Source: Terriglobia bacterium (lineage in GTDB: Bacteria > Acidobacteriota > Terriglobia > Terriglobales > Acidobacteriaceae). From it: DNA of 64,000 nucleotides. The position numbers and the translations under genes are program-made. Shown here piece by piece: positions 57,701-64,000 of the stretch. Position 1 is the first letter of the stretch. Each line of letters begins with the position of its first letter. The notes below the pieces were generated by a model. It saw only the letters and a program-made list of their open reading frames with translations, did no database searches and was not told the DNA's origin. The stretch covers positions 37,336-101,335 of the forward strand of contig JAIQFA010000007.1 of the NCBI GenBank assembly GCA_020073525.1, read 5' to 3'.

Positions 57701-58200
57701 TCGCTTCCGTTCCCCAAGGGGATACTGGGTTGCTGCTGGTGCGCGGCCCCAATGTCATGCAGGGATACTTGAATCGTCCGGAAAAGACTGCTGAGGTGCT
57801 ACGCGACGGCTGGTGCAACACCGGCGACATTGCCGCAATGGATGAGGACGGATTCATCCGGATCACCGACCGCTTGACCCGATTCAGCAAAATCGGCGGA
57901 GAAATGGTCCCTCACATCAAGGTCGAGGACAAGCTCCATGAAATAATCGGAGTAACCGAACAGGTTTTCGCCGTAACCTCTGTGCCCGACGAGAGAAAGG
58001 GAGAACGCCTGATCGTGCTGCACACCCTGCCCGACGACAAATTACAAGAGTGTCTGGCCAATCTGGGCAAGTCAGACTTGCCGCCACTCTGGAAGCCGCG
58101 GCCCGATCAGTTCGTGCATGTGGAATCGTTACCATACCTGGGTACCGGCAAGCTCGACCTGCGTCGGCTGAAAGAAATCGCGACCGGAACACCCGCATGA
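54733..58200 (+). CDS. aas: Trifunctional Aas-type protein: LplT-like MFS importer, acyltransferase and acyl-ACP synthetase
   Basis: 1155 residues with three parts. About 25-430 is a major-facilitator domain like LplT (SLVATQFQGAFNENGLKNLVVF, GGFLADRYSKRTVTIWTKFFE), which flips lysophospholipids inward. About 440-640 is a PlsC acyltransferase with NHVSMVD (HX4D, near 462) and FPEG (near 536). About 670-1150 is an AMP-forming ligase with SSGSTGDPKGVVLTH (near 800), GYGCTECSP, WCNTGDIAAMDEDGFIRITDR and a C-terminal catalytic TGKLDLRRLK lysine region. Together they take up lysophosphatidylethanolamine and re-acylate it. In Escherichia coli LplT is a separate protein; the three-part fusion is known elsewhere. 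It overlaps the PAP2-like gene by 4 bp. Confidence 0.93.
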   Translation: MSEGNSATVVETPSNAATENPVIPGVPPSWRQGFWSLVATQFQGAFNENGLKNLVVFIILGMAMQKADRDRLVLVVGTLFSLPFILFSMTGGFLADRYSKRTVTIWTKFFEMAVMGLAIAGLGWQNLNLEMAAVFLASTQAALFGPSKYGLLPELLPEPRLSWGNGVLELGTFLAVIAGGVAGAILADKLPGHQGWSGLIFLSLSFVGLIFSLGITKVPAADPIKKFRANPIGDLWVQGRLIGKDRVLWLAVLGNTYFWFLGALLTANIAFYGTDVLHITATRTGILQAAVAIGIGLGSLAAGYLSGGKVEYGLIPLGSVGMTVFGVLLSGHNLSFTHVLVLLAALGFSAGFFAVPVNALIQHRPDEKDKGGVIAAANLLSFVGIGGAAGAYYVFQHYGHFSPPAIFLSASLVTVAATIYVLYLLPDALLRLLLWIATHTLYRIHMEGRDNVPAKGGALIVPNHVSMVDAVLLIASIERPIRFLMFKGSYDHPLVKPFAKIMGVIPISSQLRPREMIQSLRAATQALRDGEIVCIFPEGQMTRIGQMLPFRRGMERIIKGVDAPIIPVNLGGVWGSVFSFERGKFLWKLPHKIPYPVTVTFGKPMPSTSGAQDVRQAVQELSAVAYQFRKRYMRTLHRSFVQTARQHPFRFAMADGRTPKLTFGGALTRTVFLARRLCPIWRDQKMVGILLPPSVPGALVNLAALLLGKVPVNLNYTASNEVLASCAKQCELKTVITSKAFLERVHIQPPAQAIMLEDLGEKPRFVERLRAALISWLLPVRLVEKSVGAGAKVGLDDIATIIFSSGSTGDPKGVVLTHYNVASNVEQLNQVFMLGRHDKILGILPFFHSFGFTGTLCLPTAIGMGVIFHPNPLEPRAIGALVSKYSVTFLLATPTFLQTYMRRCSPEDFGSLQYVMAGAEKLPERISVAFEDVFGIRPLEGYGCTECSPAVTVNTKDFRAAEFRQVGSKRASIGHPLPGISVRIVNPETFASVPQGDTGLLLVRGPNVMQGYLNRPEKTAEVLRDGWCNTGDIAAMDEDGFIRITDRLTRFSKIGGEMVPHIKVEDKLHEIIGVTEQVFAVTSVPDERKGERLIVLHTLPDDKLQECLANLGKSDLPPLWKPRPDQFVHVESLPYLGTGKLDLRRLKEIATGTPA

Positions 58201-58898
58201 ACGAAACTGCAACTCAAGATGACGTTGCTCGAAATTCCCGGCCGGGTCGTAGCGCACGAGCGTTCGCAATTCGCTTGATTGTGACCGCCGTCGCACTCGT
58301 GATCTGGTTCTGGACCCAGTCATTGATCGGTACACGCGGCCTGCCTGGCAGCGGCATCGGGGATGGTCTACACATTGCCACGGCATCGGCAAATTCTTAC
58401 CTGCACATTCATCCGAGGGCGGCTAACGCCCTGTTGATTGTGAGCTCAGCCATCATCGATCTGCTTGGGATCTTTCTTCTCTCAAAATGGATCTTTGGAG
58501 CTTCGGCCCGACCATTCCTCGGCTTGGTGATCGTGCTCGGGCTTCGCCAAATCATGCAGGCATTGGTGGCACTTCCCGCCCCTCCCAATGCGATTTGGCA
58601 TTATCCTGGATTCCCTTCTTTACTGGTGACCTATGGCGTAGCGAACGATTACTTTTTTTCGGGCCATACGGCGATCGCAGTCTTGGCAGCCACCGAAATG
58701 GCTCGCCTGGGGCGACGTTGGCTGACGTGGCTGGGCGCTGTAATTGTGCTCTTCGAGGTATTGGCCGTGCTGGTGCTCCGGGCACATTACACGATGGACG
58801 TCTTCACCGGTCTCATGACCGGACTGTGCGCTGCGCACCTGGCCAGCCGTATTTCCGACGAAGACGAGGCAAGCGAATTACCCGACATGCGGCCCTAG
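58197..58898 (+). CDS. PAP2-like (phosphatidic acid phosphatase-related) membrane protein
   Basis: The frame opens earlier, but the ATG at 58197 overlaps the aas stop (ATGA) and begins a sensible protein of 233 residues. About five membrane helices are predicted. The C-terminal half has SGHT (near 155) and RAHYTMDVFTG, matching motifs 2 and 3 of the PAP2_C/sphingomyelin-synthase-like group; motif 1 with its KxxxxxxRP is not evident. It probably dephosphorylates or exchanges lipid head groups. Coupling to aas supports a phospholipid-recycling role. Confidence 0.83.
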   Translation: MNETATQDDVARNSRPGRSARAFAIRLIVTAVALVIWFWTQSLIGTRGLPGSGIGDGLHIATASANSYLHIHPRAANALLIVSSAIIDLLGIFLLSKWIFGASARPFLGLVIVLGLRQIMQALVALPAPPNAIWHYPGFPSLLVTYGVANDYFFSGHTAIAVLAATEMARLGRRWLTWLGAVIVLFEVLAVLVLRAHYTMDVFTGLMTGLCAAHLASRISDEDEASELPDMRP

Positions 58899-58981
58899 TC
58901 TGCGTCACACAAAACCGACCTTGCGTTGTTGCTTCTTATTCTTTCGACCGAACACATCAAGCCTTTTGTTCCGACCCCACG

Positions 58982-59628
58982 CTAGAAAGCCGGGGGCCGT
59001 TGAGCCGCCGCCCGATAGTCAAAATCCAACTCGCGGGGCAGTAGCAAGATATCGTTCACCGGCTCCCGGCTCGCGTCCGCTCTGTCAGAAGCCAAAACCT
59101 GAAAGCGTCCGCTTACGTTCCAATCATCCTCCGCACGCAACAGGTCATAGAACGCTTTTCTCACTCGAATTCGAACATCGAGCTTTGTCGCATCCAGCGC
59201 CGCCTTCGCTTGAGCCACATCGCCCTCGGCCACGCTCGTTCGCAGGCCACGTTTGCCTGGGCCATAAAACGCTTGGCTGATCATGAACATGTTTTGGGCG
59301 GCGTTGTAGTTCCATGGCTGACGTAGAGGAACCTGCCAACCTCGGTACATGAGCGAAGGATCTTCCAGTGCTCCCGCGGAAGTCACATGGGCTTCAAACA
59401 CGGCAAGCCTTCGGGCGGCGACCTGGATTTCTGGATTCCGGCCAGAGCCATTCGTTCGACTTCGTCCAAGGTGAACGCGGGGCCAGACACATCCGATTGG
59501 CGATGCTGCGGAAGCAACATCGCGATACCAGACAACTTCTCAATGGCATCGCCTGGCAACTGCGCACACGAGAAAATAAACGATCCTAGGAAAAAAAATA
59601 GGCAACGAATGACACGTAGGGCCTTCAT
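58982..59628 (-). pseudogene. Remnant of a TolC-family outer-membrane efflux protein
   Basis: The start is an ATG at 59628 with GGAGGAG upstream, followed by a signal peptide (KALRVIRCLFFFLGSFIFSC). The frame reads FTLDEVERMALAG and is then lost. One missing base at about 59438 would restore NPEIQVAARRLAVFEAHVTS, which continues in the other frame as PSLMYRGWQVPLRQPWNY, SQAFYGPGKRGLRT and VRKAFYDLLRAEDDWNV, the typical first third of a CusC/CzcC-like TolC protein. The rest (a further about 250 residues) is missing; the last 45 codons may be a rearranged piece of the C-terminal repeat. It is the last member of the arsenic cluster and looks nonfunctional. A sequencing error could explain the shift but not the shortness. 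Confidence 0.7.
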
Positions 59629-59742
59629 TACTCCTCCGTATTGAAGTTTCAGAGACAAGAACTCAGCCGTACGCCAGCTTCATGCGCACAGAGACGCACG
59701 GATAGACGACAGCCAAATTGGGGTAAGGAAGGAGGTCTAGAT

Positions 59743-60102
59743 TTACAAAACGGAAGTACAGCCGGGAGAAGAATCCGGAGGCGGAGCCTCCAGCGCCGGC
59801 GACAACGGCAAGGTTGACGCGGAGTCAATCAGAATCATGGCTGTTTGAGGAACGATCTCCACACTGAATGGACGCGTCGGAGCGTACGTCGGTACTGGAC
59901 TAACAGCTGTGTCGCGCTGATGTCCCTGGCAACAGGAGTGGCTTGAAGGCATCGCCGACGAACCGCACTGCTGCACCATTTTGCGTCAGCACTCATGTTC
60001 TGCTGGCGTCATCTGATGCATTGGCACCAGGCAGGCAGTGGCTGGAGTCACGGCCCATAGCGCCGCGATCAACGTCATCGTTAGTGCGCCTGGTTTGCTC
60101 AC
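59743..60102 (-). CDS. Small Cys-rich exported protein with in-frame UGA (selenoprotein candidate or pseudogene)
   Basis: Read through one UGA, the frame gives 119 residues from a GTG at 60102 that overlaps the stop of the CDF-like gene (GTGA). Codons 1-24 form a signal peptide (SKPGALTMTLIAALWAVTPATAC). After MTPAEHEC comes UGA (59988-59986), then RKMVQQCGSSAMPSSHSCCQGHQ and a Pro/Ser-rich tail. From memory, related acidobacterial proteins read CC(K/R)xM...CG at this point, so UGA stands where Cys is expected. A stem-loop starts 14 nt after the UGA (59971-59949), with the size and guanosine-first loop described for bacterial SECIS elements. The alternative is a simple Cys-to-stop mutation, in line with the neighbouring TolC remnant. 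A metal-binding role is guessed from the CC/CG/HSCC cysteines. Confidence 0.5.
59949..59971 (-). promoter_or_regulatory. SECIS-like stem-loop after in-frame UGA
   Basis: Minus strand GCAGTGC pairs with GCGATGC (six pairs, including one G-U, and one mismatch) around the 9-nt loop GGTTCGTCG. The apical loop begins 21 nt after the UGA and starts with G, both within the published bacterial SECIS pattern. A stem this short can arise by chance. Confidence 0.35.
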
Positions 60103-60632
60103 CACCACCCCAAAACCACATTGAGAAGCAGACCTGCCAGCAGGACAGCTGACAGATAGACACAGAAGTCGGTCTGCTTAGCATCCGCGTTCATAGCTGC
60201 GCTTCCGAGATTGCTGCCTACATCTTTCCTGGCACGCGAAAGAATCAGCATAACGACCAGAGAAACACAAGCCACAATGATTCCGGGAATGCTGTGCTCC
60301 GGCGCTTTCCGGCTCATCAGATCCGAGACAGATTCGAAAGCAATATAAATGGACAACGCGAGGAAACAGGCACCGACGACCCGTAGGTTGAGCCTTTCAT
60401 TGCGTTCTCGAGTCTGCTCTTCTGAGTCGACAGCCATTCTCCATAGCAACGTGGTGCCGGATGTGACCTCAATAAAGCTGTCGATTCCGAAGCCAGCCAG
60501 CGAAATGCTGCCTGCAAGGGCTCCGGCTATGAGGGCTACCAGCCCTTCAAGACAGTTCCAATCAATCGTGAAATACTCTAGTCGCTTTCCGCGATGCGCA
60601 ATGACTTCACGAGTTATCGCGGCCTCAGGCAT
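60099..60632 (-). CDS. Small CDF-like cation efflux membrane protein (C-terminally short)
   Basis: 177 residues with about five membrane helices. The start LEYFTIDWNCLEGLVALIAGALAGSISLAGFGIDSFIEVTSG is typical of the small cation-transporter group related to cation diffusion facilitators, with the acidic metal-site residues D and E in GFGIDSFIE. The later helix has SAAMNADAKQTDFCVYLSAVLLAGLLLN. The protein stops at LGWW, where relatives usually run on through a last helix of about 25-30 residues (WADPVAAL...). It therefore seems truncated, perhaps when the following gene was joined on; the two overlap by GTGA. It lies in the arsenic operon. Substrate unknown. Confidence 0.8.
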   Translation of the reverse strand: MPEAAITREVIAHRGKRLEYFTIDWNCLEGLVALIAGALAGSISLAGFGIDSFIEVTSGTTLLWRMAVDSEEQTRERNERLNLRVVGACFLALSIYIAFESVSDLMSRKAPEHSIPGIIVACVSLVVMLILSRARKDVGSNLGSAAMNADAKQTDFCVYLSAVLLAGLLLNVVLGWW

Positions 60633-60729
60633 ATTTGAAGCATATCAACTACTGCTTCCCGAGAATATACAAAGAGGGCAACTGATTCGCGAGGGAGGGA
60701 GGGAACAATCGCAAACCCACTTTCCACAT

Positions 60730-61407
60730 TTACTCTTTCTTCTCTACAAATGCGCGCAATCGGTCAGCAATCTGATTTCGTACTTTCCGGAAGACTTGGA
60801 GTTGTTGATCTGCCGGGGCAGCAGCCGGGTCTTCAAAACTCTGGTGGAGTCGCTTCCCGCCACCGGGAAATATCGGGCACGACTCCTTGGCGTTGTCACA
60901 AACCGTGAACACGTAATCGAATTGCTGTCCCGCAAATTCATCCACTGACTTCGAGCGGCTTCCTGCGATGTCGATCCCGATTTCAGCCATAGCTGCCACC
61001 GCGTTCGGATTAAGACCAACCGGTCGCGTTCCGGCACTGAACACCTCGAATCTGTCACCAGCCATTTGACGCAACAAGCCCTCCGCCATCTGGCTCCGCG
61101 CCGAGTTGCCTGTACAAAGGAAGAGAACTCTTTGACGTATCGTCGTCATCCAGCGACTCCTTAGTGCTCGATTTCCCGCGTATTCTTCTCGTCTGGACCG
61201 GGGTTGCTCTAACGCCGCTTTGCAGGTACTGCACAGCAGCAACCGTGCTTTCTCCGGAAGAATTACCGTTCGTACCAACGGATCGATGGCTGTAACTGGA
61301 TCGTCGACCGCACAGATGTGTTCCGCGCACAGCGCAGCGGAACAATGATGGCAAACGCCGACCGCATCGCTAGTTTCACCTGCTTGTAAGCATTCATAGC
61401 AGTGCAC
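60730..61407 (-). CDS. arsC: DUF2180 zinc-binding domain fused to ArsC arsenate reductase (LMW phosphatase type)
   Basis: 225 residues. Residues 1-70 are a small Cys/His-rich domain of the DUF2180 kind (MHCYECLQAG, GVCHHCSAALCAEH, LLCSTCKAAL). Residues about 90-225 are thioredoxin-coupled arsenate reductase: the P-loop LFLCTGNSARSQMAEGLL (CX5R), SAGTRPVGLNPNAV, and VCDNAKESCPIFPGG with the two resolving-type cysteines. It reduces arsenate to arsenite for export by Acr3. A strong AAGGAG stands 7 nt before an internal ATG at 61149 (codon 87, MTTIRQRVLFLC), so free ArsC of 139 residues is probably also, or only, made from there. The gene follows acr3 by 12 bp. Confidence 0.9.
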   Translation of the reverse strand: MHCYECLQAGETSDAVGVCHHCSAALCAEHICAVDDPVTAIDPLVRTVILPEKARLLLCSTCKAALEQPRSRREEYAGNRALRSRWMTTIRQRVLFLCTGNSARSQMAEGLLRQMAGDRFEVFSAGTRPVGLNPNAVAAMAEIGIDIAGSRSKSVDEFAGQQFDYVFTVCDNAKESCPIFPGGGKRLHQSFEDPAAAPADQQLQVFRKVRNQIADRLRAFVEKKE

Positions 61408-61419
61408 AAAATCCTCAAT

Positions 61420-62535
61420 CTATCCAGCTTGCTCCGGTCGACCCACAGCCTGCGCGGTCGGGAACCAATGGCGAGTACGATTGCAAACGTTGCACACGGA
61501 CAACATCACCGGCACCTCGACCAGTACTCCCACAACCGTGGCCAGCGCCGCGCCTGAGCCGGGCCCGAAAAGTGCGATTGCAGTCGCAACCGCAAGCTCG
61601 AAGAAGTTACTCGCACCGATGAGCGCTCCTGGCGCGGCAACAGCGTGTTCAACACGCAGCAGTCTCATCAACCCGTACGTCAGTGTGGAATTAAAGTAGA
61701 CCTGAATCAGAATCGGGATTGCGATTAGTACCACGTGAACATACTTGCCGGTGATGTTCTCTGCCTGGAACGCGAAGATGAACACTAATGTCACCAGCAG
61801 AGCTAGCACGGTCACCGGGCTGAACTTCGGAAGAAATTCCTGCTCGAACCAGTTCTTGCCTCGGGTGCGGGTGAGCCAGATACGGAGCGTCATTCCAACT
61901 GCGAGAGGAATCACTATAAAAGCGATGACGGAGTACAACAGGACCATGAATGGAACCGTCAAGGACGAAGCACCGCTGACAAGGAAGCGCACGATGGGAG
62001 CGAACAGGAACAGCATGATCAAATCATTAACGGATACCTGTACGAGTGTGTAGGCTGGATCGCCATCGGTTAAATAGCTCCAGACAAAGACCATGGCGGT
62101 ACATGGAGCGGCAGCCAGAATGATCACACCCGCGATGTACTGGTCGGCCTCAGCCGGGCTGATCCATGCACTGAATACATGGCGGAAGAATACCCAGCCG
62201 ATCAGCGCCATTGAGAATGGCTTCACCAGCCAATTCACGAACAGCGTGACCAGCAGCCCCCGTGGTCGCTGGCGGACGTTCAGGATGGCGCCGAAATCCA
62301 CCTTCATCATCATGGGAATGATCATCAGCCAGATGAGCACGGCAATTGGGACATTGACCTGGCTCCCCTTACCGAATTCCATGCTTCGAAGAGCTTGCAC
62401 TGCCGAAGGTACCCATTTGCCCAGCGCGAGGCCCGCAAGCATGCAGAGCCCGACCCAAAGAGTCAGATATCGTTCAAAGAGGTTGAGGCGCTTAGGTGCG
62501 GCAATTGGCGGCGTGCCCTGAGCTATCGTTCCCAT
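61420..62535 (-). CDS. acr3: Acr3-family arsenite efflux transporter
   Basis: 371 residues with ten predicted membrane helices, the family norm. Diagnostic segments: FERYLTLWVGLCMLAGLALG, IPMMMKVDFG, FVNWLVKPFSMALIGWVFF, IILAAAPCTAMVFVWSYL containing the essential conserved cysteine, and GASNFFELAVATAIALFGPGSGAALATVVGVLVEVPVML. It expels arsenite across the inner membrane, driven by the proton gradient. Encoded between arsR and arsC; with arsA upstream an ATP-linked pump is conceivable, though ArsA usually partners ArsB. Confidence 0.96.
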   Translation of the reverse strand: MGTIAQGTPPIAAPKRLNLFERYLTLWVGLCMLAGLALGKWVPSAVQALRSMEFGKGSQVNVPIAVLIWLMIIPMMMKVDFGAILNVRQRPRGLLVTLFVNWLVKPFSMALIGWVFFRHVFSAWISPAEADQYIAGVIILAAAPCTAMVFVWSYLTDGDPAYTLVQVSVNDLIMLFLFAPIVRFLVSGASSLTVPFMVLLYSVIAFIVIPLAVGMTLRIWLTRTRGKNWFEQEFLPKFSPVTVLALLVTLVFIFAFQAENITGKYVHVVLIAIPILIQVYFNSTLTYGLMRLLRVEHAVAAPGALIGASNFFELAVATAIALFGPGSGAALATVVGVLVEVPVMLSVCNVCNRTRHWFPTAQAVGRPEQAG

Positions 62536-62577
62536 GAGTGCATCCCTCGTTAATCTCCTAGAAGTGCGATCCGACCA

Positions 62578-62979
62578 CTACACGCTTGTCGTGCTGCCTG
62601 CCCTTGAGCGGTGCAACGCGGCGTAGGGACGCCATTCCGTACGCGTGCAGGAGCCGTGTTGAATGGCCTCTTTGAGCTTCCGGGTGTCGCCCTGGAAAGG
62701 CTCTTCGTTCTTAAATGCCTGTTGCAAGAACTCAAATAAATGCTTCTTTGCTCCCTGTGTCGGCGCTGCAAGACGATAGAAAATTCGGAAGCCATCCCTC
62801 CGATCAAGCACGAGCCCCGAATTCTTGAGGTACTGCAAATGGCGTGAAATATTCGGCTGCGACGTATCCAGAACGTATTGAATGTCGCAACCGCACAACT
62901 CGCCATGGAGCAGCAGGTTGAGAATGCGAAGCCGATTCCTGTCGGCTATACCCTTGCAATACTGTTCCAGTTCCTTCAT
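62578..62979 (-). CDS. arsR: ArsR-family metalloregulatory repressor
   Basis: The frame opens at 63042, but the ATG at 62979 is preferred: it has GGGGAGG about 8 nt upstream and starts the normal ArsR N-terminus (MKELEQYCKGIADRNRLRIL). This gives 133 residues. The winged-helix core has ELCGCDIQYVLDTSQPNISRHLQYLKNSGLVLDRRDGFRIFYRL. ELCGCD (27-32) is the helix-3 arsenite site with two cysteines; a third cysteine, C8 or the late SCT cysteine, may complete it. It represses the operon until arsenite binds. It sits inside the operon rather than first, so its own promoter may be upstream of arsA, outside the window, or in the 31-bp gap before it. Confidence 0.92.
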   Translation of the reverse strand: MKELEQYCKGIADRNRLRILNLLLHGELCGCDIQYVLDTSQPNISRHLQYLKNSGLVLDRRDGFRIFYRLAAPTQGAKKHLFEFLQQAFKNEEPFQGDTRKLKEAIQHGSCTRTEWRPYAALHRSRAGSTTSV

Positions 62980-63010
62980 TCGGAGCACCTCCCCACACCA
63001 CGATTCGTTG

Positions 63011-64000
63011 TCAAACTGCTTCCATCGTTTCCGCTGGCACATCTGAGCGCATAGGCGCCTCCGCTTGCCACGGGATCAACGCAGTTCTGCTGGCCAATTT
63101 GTGCTGTACTTCATCTATGAAGCGAGCCTCAAGAGCACCGCGTTCGGCGAGCACTGGGTCATGAGTACCGGCAGCGTGGAAGCTCTGGTTAATAATCCAT
63201 GCATACGGCGTAATGTTCGCACGCTTGAGGTCGTCCTGGAGGCGGGCCGCTTCGTGTACCGGCGTTGCTTCCGGCAAGGTCACGATCAGGATCTTGGTGA
63301 AATCCGGATCGCGGAGTTGCGGAAGCAATCGGCGCACGCTGTCAGGGATGTAGCTCAAGTTCCGCTCGACGTCGCGATGGTAGGCGTTCGCCGCATCCAG
63401 TAGCAGCAACGTGTGTCCTGTTGGCGCAGTGTCGATCACCACAAAACCGTGGTTGCCTTGGTCTACTTTGCGAGCGAAGGCGCGAAATACAGCGATCTCT
63501 TCGGTGCATGGGGAGCGCAAGTCTTCTTCCAGTAGTGCACGGCCCTTTTCGTCGAGCCCCTTGCCGGATTCCGCCAAAACTTCTTCCGTGTAGGCGCGGG
63601 TTTCCGTCACGGGATCGATACGGCTGACTTCCAGACCGGGAACGGTGCCGCCGAGCGCGGATGCATGACCGGCCGGATCAGTTGTCGTCAGATGGACCGA
63701 GTATCCCAAACGGGCCAACGCAACCGCGATTGCCGCGGCAACGGTGGTCTTGCCCACGCCGCCCTTCCCCATGGTCATGATCACGCCTTTGCCTCGCCTC
63801 GCGATTTCGGGAATGAGCTCTGAAAGTGGGGCGGGCAACCGGCTCTGCCTTTGCGTGTGCACCGGGCTATTGGTGCCGTTGTAATCGCCATCCGCTAGTC
63901 GACGGAGCGCTTCTACGCCGATTAGCGCCCGCGGGACAAGCGGCACGTCAGTACGCGGAAGTCGCTTCAATCCAGCAGGTATCGCTTCGAGTGCGTCGTG
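63011..64000 (-). CDS. arsA: ArsA arsenite-stimulated ATPase, C-terminal half (partial)
   Basis: The frame is open to the window's right edge, so the start and first half lie outside. The visible 329 residues begin in the linker (DALEAIPAGLKRLPRTDVPLVPRALIGVEALRRL) and hold the second nucleotide-binding domain. The P-loop GKGGVGKTT is near 63755-63780, with the DTAPTGHTLLLLDAA signature, LTTTDPAGH switch and a C-terminal WIINQSF region. The linker wording shows it is the two-domain type. ArsA hydrolyses ATP to drive an arsenite channel. It is first of the visible arsenic operon and ends 31 bp before the arsR start. Confidence 0.93.
   Translation of the reverse strand, partial: HDALEAIPAGLKRLPRTDVPLVPRALIGVEALRRLADGDYNGTNSPVHTQRQSRLPAPLSELIPEIARRGKGVIMTMGKGGVGKTTVAAAIAVALARLGYSVHLTTTDPAGHASALGGTVPGLEVSRIDPVTETRAYTEEVLAESGKGLDEKGRALLEEDLRSPCTEEIAVFRAFARKVDQGNHGFVVIDTAPTGHTLLLLDAANAYHRDVERNLSYIPDSVRRLLPQLRDPDFTKILIVTLPEATPVHEAARLQDDLKRANITPYAWIINQSFHAAGTHDPVLAERGALEARFIDEVQHKLASRTALIPWQAEAPMRSDVPAETMEAV

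Noticed and set aside
58050..58196. N-terminal extension of the PAP2-like gene
   Set aside because: It overlaps the end of aas in another frame; the ATGA-coupled start at 58197 fits the family length.
59993..60184. 63-codon minus-strand frame across the CDF/UGA-gene junction
   Set aside because: It lies out of frame over two better supported genes and shows no domain.

Overview
The window looks like chromosome of a soil-type Acidobacteriota (Terriglobia/Acidobacteriales-like). That placement is an inference from gene content: a roughly 1200-residue TonB receptor with an N-terminal carboxypeptidase-regulatory domain, two FG-GAP/ASPIC (CRTAC1-type) proteins, a transmembrane regulator with the N-terminal winged-helix-like domain common in that phylum, a DUF2339 protein, many six-hairpin glycosidases and large multihaem cytochromes. 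No rRNA, tRNA, CRISPR array, IS element or phage gene was seen.

Region 1 (1-9037, minus strand) is a very tightly packed seven-gene operon. It reads DAHP synthase, a TolB-like propeller with one haem c site, an FG-GAP/ASPIC protein, a YVTN-propeller/di-haem cytochrome, a Reg_prop propeller, a Rid-family protein and a branched-chain-amino-acid-type binding protein that runs off the left edge. Upstream lie a perfect TGTGA-N6-TCACA site and a 14-bp palindrome over a possible -10.

Region 2 (9227-29720) is carbohydrate use. It holds a TonB receptor, an exported GH37 trehalase and a six-hairpin glycosidase on the minus strand, with a divergent membrane regulator. A TPR protein follows, then a plus-strand run of FG-GAP/ASPIC protein, second glycosidase and GH36-type enzyme, which converges on a GH63-like glycosidase.

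Region 3 (29724-48686) is redox and signalling, and is the most unusual part. A pentahaem cytochrome faces a four-gene plus-strand operon: a NuoE-NuoF fusion, a NuoG-like iron-sulfur protein carrying two cyclic-nucleotide-binding domains, a membrane protein with a two-haem-b histidine pattern, and a membrane-anchored decahaem cytochrome. Converging on it are an outer-membrane barrel gene and a ten-haem/LVIVD cytochrome (a porin-cytochrome pair), then a CHASE2 adenylate cyclase, a FecR protein and a double GlcG/HbpS lipoprotein. Together these suggest a cAMP-responsive route for electrons from NADH to the cell surface; this is inferred, not shown.

Region 4 (48687-58898) holds a doubtful small ORF, an M48 peptidase, a 1446-residue DUF2339 membrane protein, a trifunctional Aas-type lysophospholipid importer/acyltransferase/ligase and a PAP2-like protein.

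Region 5 (58982-64000, minus strand) is an arsenic-resistance operon: arsA (cut by the right edge), arsR, acr3, a DUF2180-ArsC fusion, a shortened CDF-like transporter, a small Cys-rich exported protein interrupted by an in-frame UGA with a SECIS-like hairpin behind it, and a frameshifted TolC remnant. A roughly 95-bp repeat with stem-loops occurs twice, at two convergent gene ends (26808-26905 and 37401-37495).
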